From Scilla litardierei (lineage: Eukaryota > Streptophyta > Magnoliopsida > Asparagales > Asparagaceae): a stretch of DNA of 64,000 bases. Made by a program: the position numbers and the translations under genes. Location: positions 182,567,051 to 182,631,050 of the forward strand of contig CM061138.1 of NCBI GenBank assembly GCA_030789695.1. Reading direction: 5' to 3'. Shown here piece by piece: positions 35,085 to 47,356 of the stretch. The notes beneath the pieces are model-generated. The model searched no databases and was not told the DNA's origin. It saw nothing but the letters and a program-made list of their open reading frames with translations. Positions within the stretch are counted from its first letter, which is position 1; the number at the start of each line of letters is the position of its first letter.

Positions 35085-38013
35085 GTTGGCGGCCCATGCA
35101 GGTCTTCGCACTGCGGCGTGCGTAAGGATAGTGCGGGTAATGCTCTATAAGAGTAGTCGTATCTTAAGGTGGGTAGTAGCCTTAGAATCTCAAGTGAGCC
35201 ATTAGTAGTATAGAGCCTAGTTTTAGAAGGCTAAGAATGGACTTAGTCCAGAGTGGACAGATTGTCACCTTTGGGTTGTACCTCGACATTTATAAGTGTA
35301 GTTAGAATGTATTCATTGGTAAAGTAGGTATAACTCTAGTATGGAAGCATTAGTAAGAGAGCTAGTAAACTACATTGGTATGTGTTCATAGATAGAATAT
35401 ATTAGTATGTGTGGGTGGTTATGTGTTCGCATAAATATATAAGAATTATATGTACATTGGCATGTATTCCTATAGGCATACATCTATAACTATACCTGGA
35501 TGTACGCTACATTAAAGATACTCGTATGACTATTTGTGTGTATCCTTATAAGCCATATTGTAAGCGTTCGTATATAGACGAACTATGAGGTGTATGTATG
35601 GAAATGATGTTTATATGAATTGAGGAGTAAATAATATAGGATGTGTAAATCTAAGTGTAAGGCATACTATCTGTGTAATGAAGTATTGTGTGTCGTATAT
35701 AAACATGTGCTAATATATGTTTTACCTACATTAAGTGTATGTGGATGACTATATGATTTTATGTGTATTTATAGGTATAAATACTGAATTATATATTTAA
35801 GGGATGTAAGGAGATAATTTGTATATAGATATCTAATAGATGTTTAAATATATAAAATATTTGTGTGTATAAATATTAGTGTATAAATAAAATTCATGAT
35901 TAATGTGTTGGTATATGGATGTTACTTGTACGTCTGGGTGGAAGTACATTTGGATGCATAAGAGTGTAGGAATGTATATATAGAATAATTATATGTATAT
36001 GTGGTTATGTGACTGAATGGATACACAAGTATTGTATATTTGTTGTCGAATTTATCTGGGTGCCATACTTATGTGTGTATCTGTAGCTATACATGCATGT
36101 ATATGCCACTACCCTAGTTACTTGTGTGACTATATGTTGGTATGTGATATTATAAGTATATGTGTTAATATGTGGTTGCACTATCAGATATAGGTGCAAT
36201 AGAGTGATTGTATTGAGTGAGATGTAAGTAGTAAGTGTGTATATATATATGTTGTGTAATATATATAGCCTGTGTGTGTGGATCCAAGGATCCATATGTA
36301 CCACTCATATATGAGTTGGCATACTCTTGGTATATGAGTATATTATGGTTGTCTATTGTGGTGTATATGCAGACTTGGTGATATACGTGATATGTATAAA
36401 GTTATATGTATGGTTATAAGCTTTATGCTTATACGTGTGTATGGATATCTATATCATTATATAGACATACTGTGTAGTGACTATATACTGTATGTGATGT
36501 ATGCACATGTAGAGTGTGCAAATGCATGTATGGATCCTTGAGTTCCATCCATGTATGTGTGGATATGTCTTAAGAGTATTAGTATTATGAGTTGATGTAT
36601 GTGATGAGTATATAATACATGTATGATTGTAAGCTGGTACGCTTACGCCTGTATATAGATGAATATAATTTTGTATGGTTATCTATGTGTATTGATATTG
36701 ATATGGTAGATTTTGTGCAATGATACATCTGTGAATGTTAGATGTGTACTCGGAGACATACATGATTGTATGTCTGAGTATAGAGGTGCATGCGTATACA
36801 TATAAACATATGGTAACCTATAAGAAGTGTGTATCATGGACCTATATAGTTGATTGAGCTCTAGGCGATGTATAGATACGATATACCGTATGTATTGGTA
36901 ATATGTGTTGTATATGTACATGCTGATTGTGTAAATCCATGCGCGGATCTTTGTGTTCCACTCAAGCATGAGTGAGCATGACCTAGGTGTACTAGAGTTG
37001 TGTGTTTGATACATATATGAAAGATGTATATGGTTGCATGTCTGACTGTAAGCGGATACGCTTACACCTGTGTTGGATGGATATATCATTATGTGAATAT
37101 TTGTGTGTGTTGGTATTATTGTATGAGACTCTATGTAATGACGTGTAGAAATGTGGTTGTGTAAATTGATATAGTGAGATATGTATATATGAGTATAGTT
37201 ACTATTGGAGGTGTATTATAAGTAGTGTGTGAAATATATTGGCTTACTAAATTGTGTGTATATATATACATATGCCGTATTGATATAATTCTTGTGCTAT
37301 TATTTATACATAGTATTGTGTGTGTATATATACTACACTGAATATATGTTACGCTGACGGCTTGTATGTAAGTATATTTGTACTGTATATAGGTGAATAA
37401 ATATAGACTTACGTGAGTGAATATTGGATATGAATACATATGAATGTATACTTGCATATATAAAGTGAGTGTGTACTAGAAGGTTGATATACTATACATA
37501 CATACTATCTGGACTATTTATTATAGTGATATGTACTGTGTGCATACTTGTGTGCGAGCTATTATATATAATTGTCTATATAGTTGAAGTTGTTTATACT
37601 TGCGTATGGTTACCTACTGGATATGTGGTGTATCATATCGGTGTGTAAAGTATTGGTGTATGACTATCTACTATAATTGTATTGATATTTGGATATACTT
37701 AATTGTATATGTATGTTAGTAAGGTTGTATGCATATACGTACGCATTTGGATGTAATGTATATTGTAGTATGTGTATGTATAAATCGATGTATATTTGGT
37801 TGAATACTTGATCTATACCTTGATGTATCTCAGTATATCCATAAGTATATGTGTGTGATCTATGGTATAGTGTATGTATATATGAGTGTAAAGTATATAC
37901 ATATAGCGTTGTTTGTATTTATTGGGTAGGGAAACCCTTAGACTATTCAATCTCCGGTCAGACCGTTAGCATAAAAAGTCCGAGGGCGGACTTTGTTTTT
38001 AAGGTGGGTAGAA
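35085..38013 (+). other. E2 interior: non-coding, C-poor, alternating purine-pyrimidine
   Basis: It starts with the primer-like motif TGGCGGCCCATGCAGGTC (35087-35104). From about 35300 to 37920 it is dominated by TG, TA and CA steps with few C on this strand. No retroelement protein motif is present. GGATACGCTTACACCTGT-like phrases recur (36640, 37055). It ends with the hairpin and purine tract. Confidence 0.85.
37975..38013 (+). promoter_or_regulatory. Hairpin and polypurine tract before E2 3' LTR
   Basis: AAAGTCCG-AGGG-CGGACTTT (37975-37994), then AAGGTGGGTAGAA. Compared with G1 the T-A pair in the stem is a G-C pair. Confidence 0.8.
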
Positions 38014-39745
38014 TGTAATACCCCATATCCCTAAATACGTATATATGTACGTATTTTTGGGAGTAAATACGTACGTATATTTTTCGGGAATATGATTGTA
38101 TTTTTTCTTTAATTATTTGGTGTAAGAATTATTTTTAAATGGTTTTAAACTCATTAATTGAATTTAGTAAATGAGAGTATTTGGAGGAATACTTGTATTT
38201 GGAGTGTATGTAGTATTTCTTCATGTATTTCTATTTTCTTAAAAATACAAAATCCCATTTTTCTTTACCATGACAACACAACACATTAGGTGGCATCTTA
38301 TGATCTAATAAGAGTACACATGGCTTAATTTTGACTAAGATTTTTGGAGGAGAGGATTTTAGGGAAATACAATTTTCAAGGCATGAAACAAAAACCAAAA
38401 TCTCTCTCTCTCCATCTCATTTTCAGCTATGGCTGAAAATTCTCCCCCTTTCATCCTCATTTCTTCACCATCCCACCACCTCCCTCCTCCTAAATCACCA
38501 CCCACTCCTCCACCAAGAAATCATGGCTTTTCTTTATCATTCTAACACCTAAATTCCTCAAAATCCATCTTTTGGAGGCCAAAGTTGGAGAAGGAGACTA
38601 TGAGCCCAAGATTCATCAAGGATTAAGAAGGGCAAGAGAAAATTTTGGAGGACTTGTTAAGGTAGAAATTCTTATCACCTTAGTAGGGTTTTGTTTTAGA
38701 ATTAATGGTTTAATTAATTAGCAAGTTCTTTAGATTTTGTGTAGAAATTAAGTTTTGAACTTCATGCTGAAATTTACACAGAATTGACTGATACTTTGGT
38801 AGCTTGCTGCACTTAATTGGCTAAATAGAAATACATGAAAAACATATATGGTGCTCATATTGTAGTCCTTAACAACTTTCATTTTTACAAGTTTTGCAAA
38901 TTCGAACTGAAAAATAGAGTAAAAATTCAGTTTCTAAAACTGGTCTGTTTTTAGACAGTTTTGACACCTTTCAGTAAAATGAGTAGAACTCCATGCAAAC
39001 TTTATAAAATATTATGATCTTGATGCCGTTGGAAAGCTGACTTCAAGATCTTCAACCCATAATTTTTTTAGATTTTAATTCTGTCTGTAACTTGTAGCAA
39101 AATGGACTTGAACTGAACTCAGTTTCTGGTTCAGAATTCTGAAATTATACCCGTCAGGAGAAAATCCACCATAAATCACATAAGTCAACTGAGTTTATGA
39201 AAATTGGTTAGTGAATGGAAAACACCCATATCTACAACTTTTGTGAAGGGACTAGAGACCAATTCTGATTGTAGATAGCCTAAAAGTGATGTTCTTTCTG
39301 CTGTGACAGTTTTGACAGATTCATATGCTAATTTTGCTTAGTACTTATCATGGTGTAGTTTTGTTTCAAGTTAAGTTTGTTTGTGCTAATCATGTTCTCA
39401 ATGACATGCTCTTGATACATGTAATTATGCAGATGGTTCATGAAATTTTTGTTATGTTAATAATGTTTAAGTTCAATTTGTTTATGTATTTGAGCGCACA
39501 TTAGTATGTTCATAACGATGAGTTTGTGACGATATTCCATGCAATTCTTTAATTGAGATGATGATGATGATGATATTTGTTAAAAGTTGGTTAAAAGAGG
39601 TAGTCGAGACCGCTAGATGATTTGTTGACAAACGAAGAAATACTTTAAAAACTGAGAGTGAGGATAAGAGTTTGACATCGGGAGCTCAGTCCATTCCAAA
39701 ATGGGTGAGACTCCGGATGTGGGTTTGGGGGAAACACGGGTAAAC
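38014..39745 (+). repeat. E2 3' LTR, first part
   Basis: Matches 32226-33957 closely. It is broken after TAAAC at 39741-39745 by G2 and resumes at 50184. Confidence 0.92.
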
Positions 39746-40416
39746 TGTAACGGTACGTTTTCGTTGTACTTTGTTCGTGCACGTGCTTATGGCCGTGCAC
39801 GTGTTTATTTTAGACTTTATTTGATTGTGAACACTTTTGTGTGGTATGCCGTTGTGAACGTCTCTGAGAGTATTAAATAGTGGCACTATCTTGGAACGAC
39901 ACTTATCGAGTCGTTTTCCCACAATTTAAACTTACTCGATGAGACGTGACGATTTTCACTTTTGACGGGAGACGTTTCTATTTTTAGTTTCGTCGTCCGA
40001 CGTCGAAATTGAGATTCGTCTTTTAGTTAGCTCACTTTCGTCATCACGATCACCCCGATATTTATTTTATAATTTTTGGAGTTTATTTGACCACTTTTAT
40101 ATTTTTAACAAGTTTTATAATATTTTTAATAATTAATTTTTTAAATTATTTTCGGCCAAATAAAATTTATTTGAGTTTTAAACGTATTAAAGAATTTTTC
40201 AGCCAATTTCCAGCTCATTTGGACCAAGTCAAATCCTTGGGTGAGTTGGAGAAGTTGAATTTCAAATTTCAAATTATTTTAAACTTCTAATCCTATTAGA
40301 TTTAGCCCTAGACCAAGTCAACCCATCTACACTATATAAACAACCCCAAGGAAGACCTATTTTCGCAAGAAATTAACCCTAGCCTCTTCCAAAACCCAAA
40401 TTTAACGTTGCGACGA

Positions 40417-40438
40417 TTCGTCGCAACGTTGCGACGAA
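40417..40438. repeat. 22-bp perfect palindrome in G2 LTR
   Basis: TTCGTCGCAAC followed by its exact complement, with a further GTTGCGACGA directly upstream (40407-40416). The 3' LTR has it at 48027-48048. G3 keeps the 20-bp core. Confidence 0.85.
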
Positions 40439-41381
40439 CAGCTGCCGCACCGACCGAGAAAACCAAGCCAAATCCCCCGCTCCGACCGCTAGCCGCCCCC
40501 GCATCCATCCCCGCTCGCATTGCAGCACAGCTTCCCCGCTCCATTCCCTCAGTCTGACCGAGGGCTTGGCCCGCATCCCCGCTCCGCATTGACCCCGTAC
40601 CGTCGCCCGCAGCTGTCGCCCGCATCGCCCCACACCTGACCGAAGCGCCCGCTCGCATCGACCGCTCGCCGCTTCGCTGCAACATTGCAAACGTTGCAAC
40701 GACCCGCCCCAAGCGCCTGACCGAGCCGCCCTACCGCTCCGACCGAGAGACAGCCCCGCACCGCTGCTGCGACCGACCCCCGCTGCTGCACAGCGCTGTT
40801 CCCCGCGTCTGACCGAGCAATTCCCCCGCATTGGCTGTGTACGCCCAAGAGCCATTCGTCGCAACCCCGCATCCGTCACACCACTTGCCTCCGTAGGCCC
40901 CCCAAGTTCTCCAGAGGTATTGTGGGTCCCCCAAAGGTCCCTAGGACTACTGTGGGCCCCACCTAGGTGCGTTCTCTTCGACGACTTGCCGCGTACGACG
41001 TTGCGACACGTCGTAGCCCGTTGTCGCACGTGCTAGCTTTGGAATCTGGAATCGTCACCCCGGTTGATTGCTCTGAAATTTCCAGCGAGGAATCTAATTG
41101 GAATCTGGACTTGGAGCGCGATATTATTATTCCAACCCCCGGCGTCGCTACCCGACGCCGGTGTAGCTTTCGCGTCGTGTTAAGGTAACGCTTTGCACCC
41201 CTAGGACCCCCAACCCAATTGCATGCTAATCAAGACTAAAATCAGTATTTTTAAAGTATTTTAAATGTTTTAGAATTCACTAATCAAGATTAATAAAACG
41301 GATGTAGGCCGGTGGACTTGTGCACGTAGGAATTGTGACTTTGGACTCGTTGGACGGTGTTTCTCTGACGTGATAGTTGCA

Positions 41382-41558
41382 GGCAAGTGAAACTTGCCAA
41401 ATCTTGCTTAGGGCCATGTTTTTAGGCCACTTCCTTGTTTTTAGTGTAAAAGAGACTAGTCAGTGAAATGATAGCTGGCTAGACGCCTACTTGATCTAGT
41501 TTGACAACGAAACTAGATCCGTCACCTAATTGATCTAGCTTGACAACGAAGCTAGATC
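41382..41558 (+). promoter_or_regulatory. G2 leader hairpins A, B, C and C'
   Basis: A: GGCAAGT-GAA-ACTTGCC. B: CTAGTCAG, loop TGAAATGATAG, CTGGCTAG. C: GATCTAGTTT, loop GACAACG, AAACTAGATC. C': GATCTAGCTT, same loop, AAGCTAGATC. C and C' differ by a compensated pair. The 3' LTR copies lie 7610 bp further on. Confidence 0.85.
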
Positions 41559-42115
41559 CAACCCTTTAAACTTGTTGTTCATGCATGCTAAACTGTCACG
41601 TTTACTTTTCTTACCTGTACGCTTTACTACTTTGCCATGTCATGTCATCCATGCATTGAATGTCGCATTCGTAGCACACGCTACACTACTTGTACTTACT
41701 TGTCCGGCTAGGTGCACCCCTACGCCATACTTGTTTAAAACACTTCCTGGCTCGTGGTCCAGAAGCGGGCCTCATGTGTTGGCTGAAAACCAATGCACGA
41801 TACACGTGGAGGGGTAGGGATAAACGGTCACTTGAGCTTAGGAGTTGGCCCGCGCAGCCACTCTAGCCAAAAGACGGAATCTCTGTGCACGAGGTGCTTA
41901 CTTTACTTGTCTTGTACTTGTCTTGTGAATGATTCATGCCATGCCATGCTCGTACTTTACTTTACTTTACTATACCTGTTGCACTCATTACTTTAACTGC
42001 TATGTCATTGCATCATGCTAGAACTGCTAGGTTGCTTTACTTGTACCTACTTCAGTTTCCTTGCACAAGTCTTCCAGACTTGCTGACATGTGCCCCTTGC
42101 TCTTTTGGGTGTCAC

Positions 42116-42223
42116 ATGTTAGACCCTGAGCCAGAGACAGTTGCTGAGGACGAGGTGTTTGCTGACGCTGAGCCTGAGCCTACGTTCGTTGAGGAGTTCG
42201 AGGACACCGGAGACCAGTCTTAG
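42116..42223 (+). CDS. Acidic 35-residue micro-ORF in G2 5' LTR
   Basis: Starts MLDPEPETVAEDEVFADAEP and ends GDQS plus TAG, same length as in G1. About ten codons differ only at the third base and six change the residue. The frame is open further upstream to 41936, adding a hydrophobic stretch (LYLYLLQFPCTSLPDLLTC), so the real start is uncertain. The 3' LTR copy is at 49726-49833. Confidence 0.6.
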   Translation: MLDPEPETVAEDEVFADAEPEPTFVEEFEDTGDQS

Positions 42224-42715
42224 AGACTGATTTTACTTGCTTTTGCTTTAGGTTGCTGTTAGTTGTCGGTGCTTGCACCATTACTTTGCTTTCGTACTTT
42301 GTACTTTTGTTGGCCATGCTGGGCCTCTTTTAGACTCTTTTATTTTAGCCTGGTGGCTTTTTCTGCGATATTGAGATTTATTATTATGGATATTCTGAGA
42401 TGTTTCTTTTGTCTCTTTTCGTTATCATTATCTTTGTTTCGTTTCGCGTTGCAAGGACCTGCAGTTTAAATTTGATTGACGCTTATCGGACTTGCAGCTT
42501 TGTAGCTTCAAGTCTGAGCGGACCTTCTCACGCTTCGCCTCCACGTTTTTGGGAAGCGGGGCGTGACATGTTTTGTTGGTGGCCCATGCAGGTCCTATCC
42601 TGCGATTGCGAACTAACAGAACAACGATAATAACGGAATATCCATTAAATAAATTGCAACATCCAAGTCATTAAGCTTTGAGTCTAATTTGTTTGTTCGT
42701 TTTCTATGTCCTTAG

Positions 42716-45700
42716 ATGGCTGGACGACGACAGACCCGATCTGGCAGTGGGCCCAATCGTGCTGAGTAGCCGGATAGAGATCCCACCAATGCTGAGATCA
42801 TGAGGATGATGCATCAGATGATGCAGGTGCAGCAGGGCATGCTCCAGAACACTCAGTGTGCTCCTCGCTTCGAGCCAGGAGCGAAGCAGTTTCGGTAGCT
42901 GGGCCCGACTTACTTTGATGGATCTGAAGGACCGTTGGGTGTAGAGGAGTGGATCAGAAACACTGAGGATAATCTGAAGATGTCGAAGGTCAGCCCGGCT
43001 GGATGGGTTGATCTGGCGAAGAAGCAGCTTAAGGATAATGCCCGAAACTGGTGGGATGCAGAGGAGGAGCTGTTGGTGAGCCCTATACCTTGGGCTACTT
43101 TCAAGTCCAGATTCGATGAGGAGTACTTTCCGAAGGCTGCTAGGAGGGAGATGTTGCAGCGCTTCATTGAGCTGAAGCAGGGGAGTCTGACGGTGGACCA
43201 GTACCACCAGGAGTTTACTAGATTGAGTCGCTTCGTGCCAAAGATGGTGGAGGATGCTGAGGAGAAGGCTCAGAGGTTTCTGCAGGGTCTTTCTCTAGAC
43301 TTGTAGAGTCTGGTGTCTACGACGGACTTGGAGTCATATCAGAAGTTGCTGGTAGCTGCTCAGAGACAGGAGAGGATTGCGAAGCAGAAGAGAGGACTGA
43401 TTTCTGGAGCTGGGAAGAGGCCTATGGAGCAGGTCAGAGGAGTGGTTAGGCCTGGGACTAGGCCTAATCAGACGGTGCAGTTCAAGAAGTCAGGTGTGCC
43501 TCCTGAGAAGACTTGCTATTTCTATGGCAAGACCGGGCATGTCAAGGATCAGTGTAGGAAGATGTTGGGTCAGTGCCTGATTTGTGGAGACCCTACTCAT
43601 GCTATGAAGGAGTGCCCGAGATCTAAGCTACCTTGGAAGGATCCCGTTGCCGCACAGCCGTTGCAGCAGAGAGCACCTGTACCTGCAGGACATGGAGCAC
43701 CTCTCGCTCCTCAGAGGAAGGCTTTTCAGCAGGCCATGCAGCCGAGGAGGCAGGCTTACCTGATGACGACAGTGGAGAGCGAGGCTGTGGATGAGGTTAT
43801 CGCAGGTAACCCTCAAACTAGTTGTTTCCTTCCTTAGATAGTTTGATTCTTAGCTTACGTTTGTTGCTTGCATATGATTGTTTGTTAGAATAGGGTTTGA
43901 TTGTTAGATTGTTGTTAGGTGTGATTTTGGTATGCACGTTCCCTGCACGGGTCCTCTTTGACTCCGGTGCATCGATGTGCATTATTTCTCGGAGCTTCGT
44001 GGAGAAGCATTCCTTGACGACTTCCCCTCTTTCCAAGAGTTGGAGTATCGTTACGGGAAATGGCGTGATCTCGGTGCATCGTGGGTGCACTTCTTGCCCT
44101 TTGGTGGTCCGTGGACATGAGCTTTACGCTGACTTTATTGTCCACGACATCATCAACTACGATGCAGTGCTTGGAATGGATTGGCTTGCGAGTTTCTATG
44201 CTACGATCGATTGTCGGAGGAAGAAGGTGGTGTTTGAGATCCCCAGACATCCGGTGTTTGAGTTCAGTCGTGGTAGCAGTTCGCTTGGCCCTGTCAAGTT
44301 TCGGGCCAGACCGGTGGAGCTTGTTGCTATGCAGATGGAGCAGGATAGACCAGCTGTGGTAAGTGAATTCGACGACGTCTTCCCTGAGGAGATGTCTGGG
44401 CTGCCGCCCGATCGAGCTCTCGAGTTTTCGATCGATCTTATGCTGGGAGCGCAGCCTATTTCGAAGGCGCTGTATTGGATGGCACCAGCAGAGTTGGAGG
44501 AGTTGCGTAGGCAGCTGGATGAGCTTCTGCAGAAAGGATACATCAATCCCAGTGTGTCTCCGTGGGGAGCACCGGTGTTGCTGGTGAAGAAGAAGGATGG
44601 CTCGCGTTGCATGTGTGTGGATTACCGGGAGCTGAATGTTGTGACTATCAAGAATAAATATCCCTTGCCTCGGATAGATGACATCTTTGATCAGCTCGGA
44701 GGATCGAGGGTGTTCTTTAAGTTGGATTTGAGGAGTGGTTACCATCAGCTTAAGGTGAAGAAGGACGACATCCCGAAGACAGCGTTCAGGACGAAGCATG
44801 GTCATTACGAGTTCGTGGTTATGCCTTTTGGTGTAACCAATGCGCCTGCAGTCTTTATGAACCTGATGAATTTGGTCTTCTACGACTTTCTAGACAAGTT
44901 CGTCGTCATCTTCATTGACGATATTCTGATCTATTCAAAGTCGGAGGAAGAGCATGCATCGCACTTGAGGACATTGCTGGAGATCTTGAGGAAGCACCGT
45001 CTGTATGCTAAGTATTCCAAGTGCGAGTTCTGGCTGGATAGAGTTGCCTTTCTCGGGAATGTGGTGTCTGGTGATGGAATTTCTGTGGATCCCGAGAAGA
45101 TTGTGGCTATCAGAGAGTGGCCGGTTCTGCGTTCGGCGTCAGAAATTCGGAGTTTCCTTGGGCTTGCAGGATATTATCGGCGTTTCATTAAGGACTTTTC
45201 TCGGATTGCTGAGCCGATGACCAGACTGACGCGGAAGGATGTACCTTATGTTTGGTCTGATGAATGCGAGAAGGCTTTTGGTATTCTGAAGGAAAGATTG
45301 ACGACTGCCCCTGTACTTGCTGTGCCTGATCGGAGTGGAGGATTCGAGATCTTTTACGATGCTTCTGGAAAGGGTCTTGGATGTGTGTTGCATCAGCATG
45401 GGCATGTGGTTGCGTATGCTTCTCGTCAGCTTAAGGCTCATGAGAAGAATTACCCGACACATGATTTGGAGTTGGCTGCCGTCGTGTTTGCGCTGAAGAT
45501 TTGGAGGCACTTCCTGCTGAGTGAGAAGGTGAAGATCTTCACCGATCACAAAAGCTTGAAGTATATCTTTACACAGAAGGAGCTCAACATGCGACAGCGT
45601 CGATGGTTGGAGCTCATGTCAGACTATGAGATTGACTTGCAGTATCACCCTGGCAAGGTGAATGTGGTTCCGGATGCGCTGAGCAGACTTCCAGCGGTGA

Positions 45701-47315
45701 TGATGTTGACCTCGCAGTGGAGATTGTAGCAGGATTTTTGCGAGACCGGTATCGAGATTATTCTTCCTGGAGAGACTTCTTCGATGATGAGTATGTAGAT
45801 ACAGTCGACGATCGTGGATAGGATCAAGGCTGGACAGGCTGGAGATGCTAAGCTTGTGAAGATTCGGGAGCAGGTGGAAGCCGGTCTGTGGACTGACTTT
45901 TTGGTTCACGAGGATGGTTCGTTGAGATTTGGAGCCAGGTTGTGTGTACCAGCTGGAGATATCAGAGAGGAATTATTGGTGGAGGCACACAGTTCGTCGT
46001 ATTCTGTGCATCCTGGTGGGACCAAGATGTACAAGGATCTTCGTCTGAACTTTTGGTGGCATGGTATGAAGAGGAGTGTGGCTCGGAGTGTAGCCAAGTG
46101 TTTGGTTTGCCAACAAGTAAAGGCGGAGCATCAGCATACGGCAGGGTTGCTACAACCTCTTCCGATTCCGGAGTGGAAGTGGCAGCACATCACTATGGAT
46201 TTCGTGACGGGACTACCTCGGAGTCCGAAGCAGAACGACGCGATTTGGGTGATCGTAGACCGATTGACCAAATCTGCGCACTTTATTCCCTTCCAAGTAG
46301 GACAGTCTACCGAGACGCTATCGAGGAGATACATGGAGGTAAATACGTTTACTCTCCGTTTCTATTTCCTTTTCCTAGTTTAGATAGTGATGTAACGTGA
46401 ATCGTGCAGGAGATCGTACGACTTCACGGAGTCCCCGTGAGTATCGTGTCGGACAGAGACCCGAGATTCACATCTCAGTTTTGGCAGAGTCTGCAGAAGA
46501 GCTTGGGTACGAGTCTGAGTTTCAGCACAGCGTACCACCCGCAGACGGATGGCCAGTCCGAGAGGACAATTCAGATTCTGGAGGATATGTTGAGAGCGTG
46601 CATGCTGGACTTTAAGGGATCTTGGGAGGATCATCTCCATCACGTTGAGTTTTCCTACAATAACAGCTACCAGGCGAGTATTGGAATGGCGCCTTTCGCC
46701 GCGCTATATGGAAAGAAATGTCGATCGCCATTGAGCTGGGATGACATTGGAGATCGGGAGCTGTTAGGACCGGAGATGATCGTGGAGGCCGTGTATGTTG
46801 TGAGGAATATCCGGGAGAAGCTGAGGATTGCGCATGACCGTTTCAAGCATTGGGCAGGTGCTAAACGGAGGCCTTTGGAGTTTCAGCCTGGAGATCATGT
46901 CTTTCTGAAGATTTCTCCGAACCGCGAAGTTATTCGATTTGGGAAGAGAGGCAAGCTGAGTCCGAGGTTTATTGGACCGTTCGATGTTCTGGAGAGAGTT
47001 GGAGCTGTGGCTTATCGCTTGGCGTTGCCACCGTCGCTTGTGGGAGTTCACGACGTATTTCACGTATCTCAGTTACGTTGATACGTTAGTGATCCATCTC
47101 ACGCTGTGGATTTCTCGGAGATTACGGTTCGTCCGGATCTGTCTTATGATCAGCAGCCAGTTGGGATTCTAGATCGTCGACAGAAGCAGCTGAGGAATAA
47201 GACCGTCGACTTGGTTCGAGTGCAGTGGCGTCACGGTTCCCCTGGTGAGTCTACCTAGGAACGTGAGGATGAGATGAGAGAGCGCTTCCCGCACCTTTTC
47301 CTGAGCAGTGCTTGA
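42716..47315 (+). pseudogene. gag-pol: G2 Gag-Pol, seven premature stops
   Basis: join(42716..43805, 43919..46338, 46410..47315) is one uninterrupted frame apart from stops at 42767, 42896, 43304, 45727, 45796, 47079 and 47256. Domains follow G1: gag core (NWWDAEEELL), two knuckles, protease LFDSGAS, RT FIDD, RNase H, integrase ([23 protein letters not shown]) and chromodomain ([15 protein letters not shown]). The first knuckle has lost its second Cys (CYFYGKTGHVKDQC). Stops at 43304, 45727, 45796, 47079 and 47256 fit C-to-T changes on one or other strand. It cannot make active proteins as it stands. Confidence 0.92.
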
Positions 47316-47318
47316 TGT

Positions 47319-47356
47319 TGATTCCGAGGACGGAATCATTTCTAAGGTGGGGAGGA
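47319..47356 (+). promoter_or_regulatory. Hairpin and polypurine tract before G2 3' LTR
   Basis: TGATTCCG-AGGA-CGGAATCA (47319-47338), then AAGGTGGGGAGGA next to the LTR. Confidence 0.8.

Larger units (their letters stand above)
39746..42568 (+). repeat. G2 5' LTR
   Basis: 2823 bp. TATATAAA at 40333-40340; a GC-rich transcribed part with a 22-bp palindrome (40417-40438) and many GACCGA words (40440-40830); leader hairpins A (41382-41398), B (41456-41482), C (41493-41519) and a second C (41532-41558); micro-ORF (42116-42223); U5-end hairpin (42528-42566); primer-like motif just outside (42577-42594). Confidence 0.93.

Noticed and set aside
40379..41029. 216-codon Gly/Arg/Ser-rich minus-strand ORF in the G2 5' LTR, with a copy at 47989-48639
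   Set aside because: GC-rich sequence with few stops by chance. It lies antisense to the transcribed LTR, shows no domain, and differences between the two LTRs do not favour synonymous sites.
43915..44805. 296-codon minus-strand ORF
   Set aside because: Shadow of the G2 protease and RT coding strand; the same kind of shadow occurs opposite G1 gag at 10647-11333.
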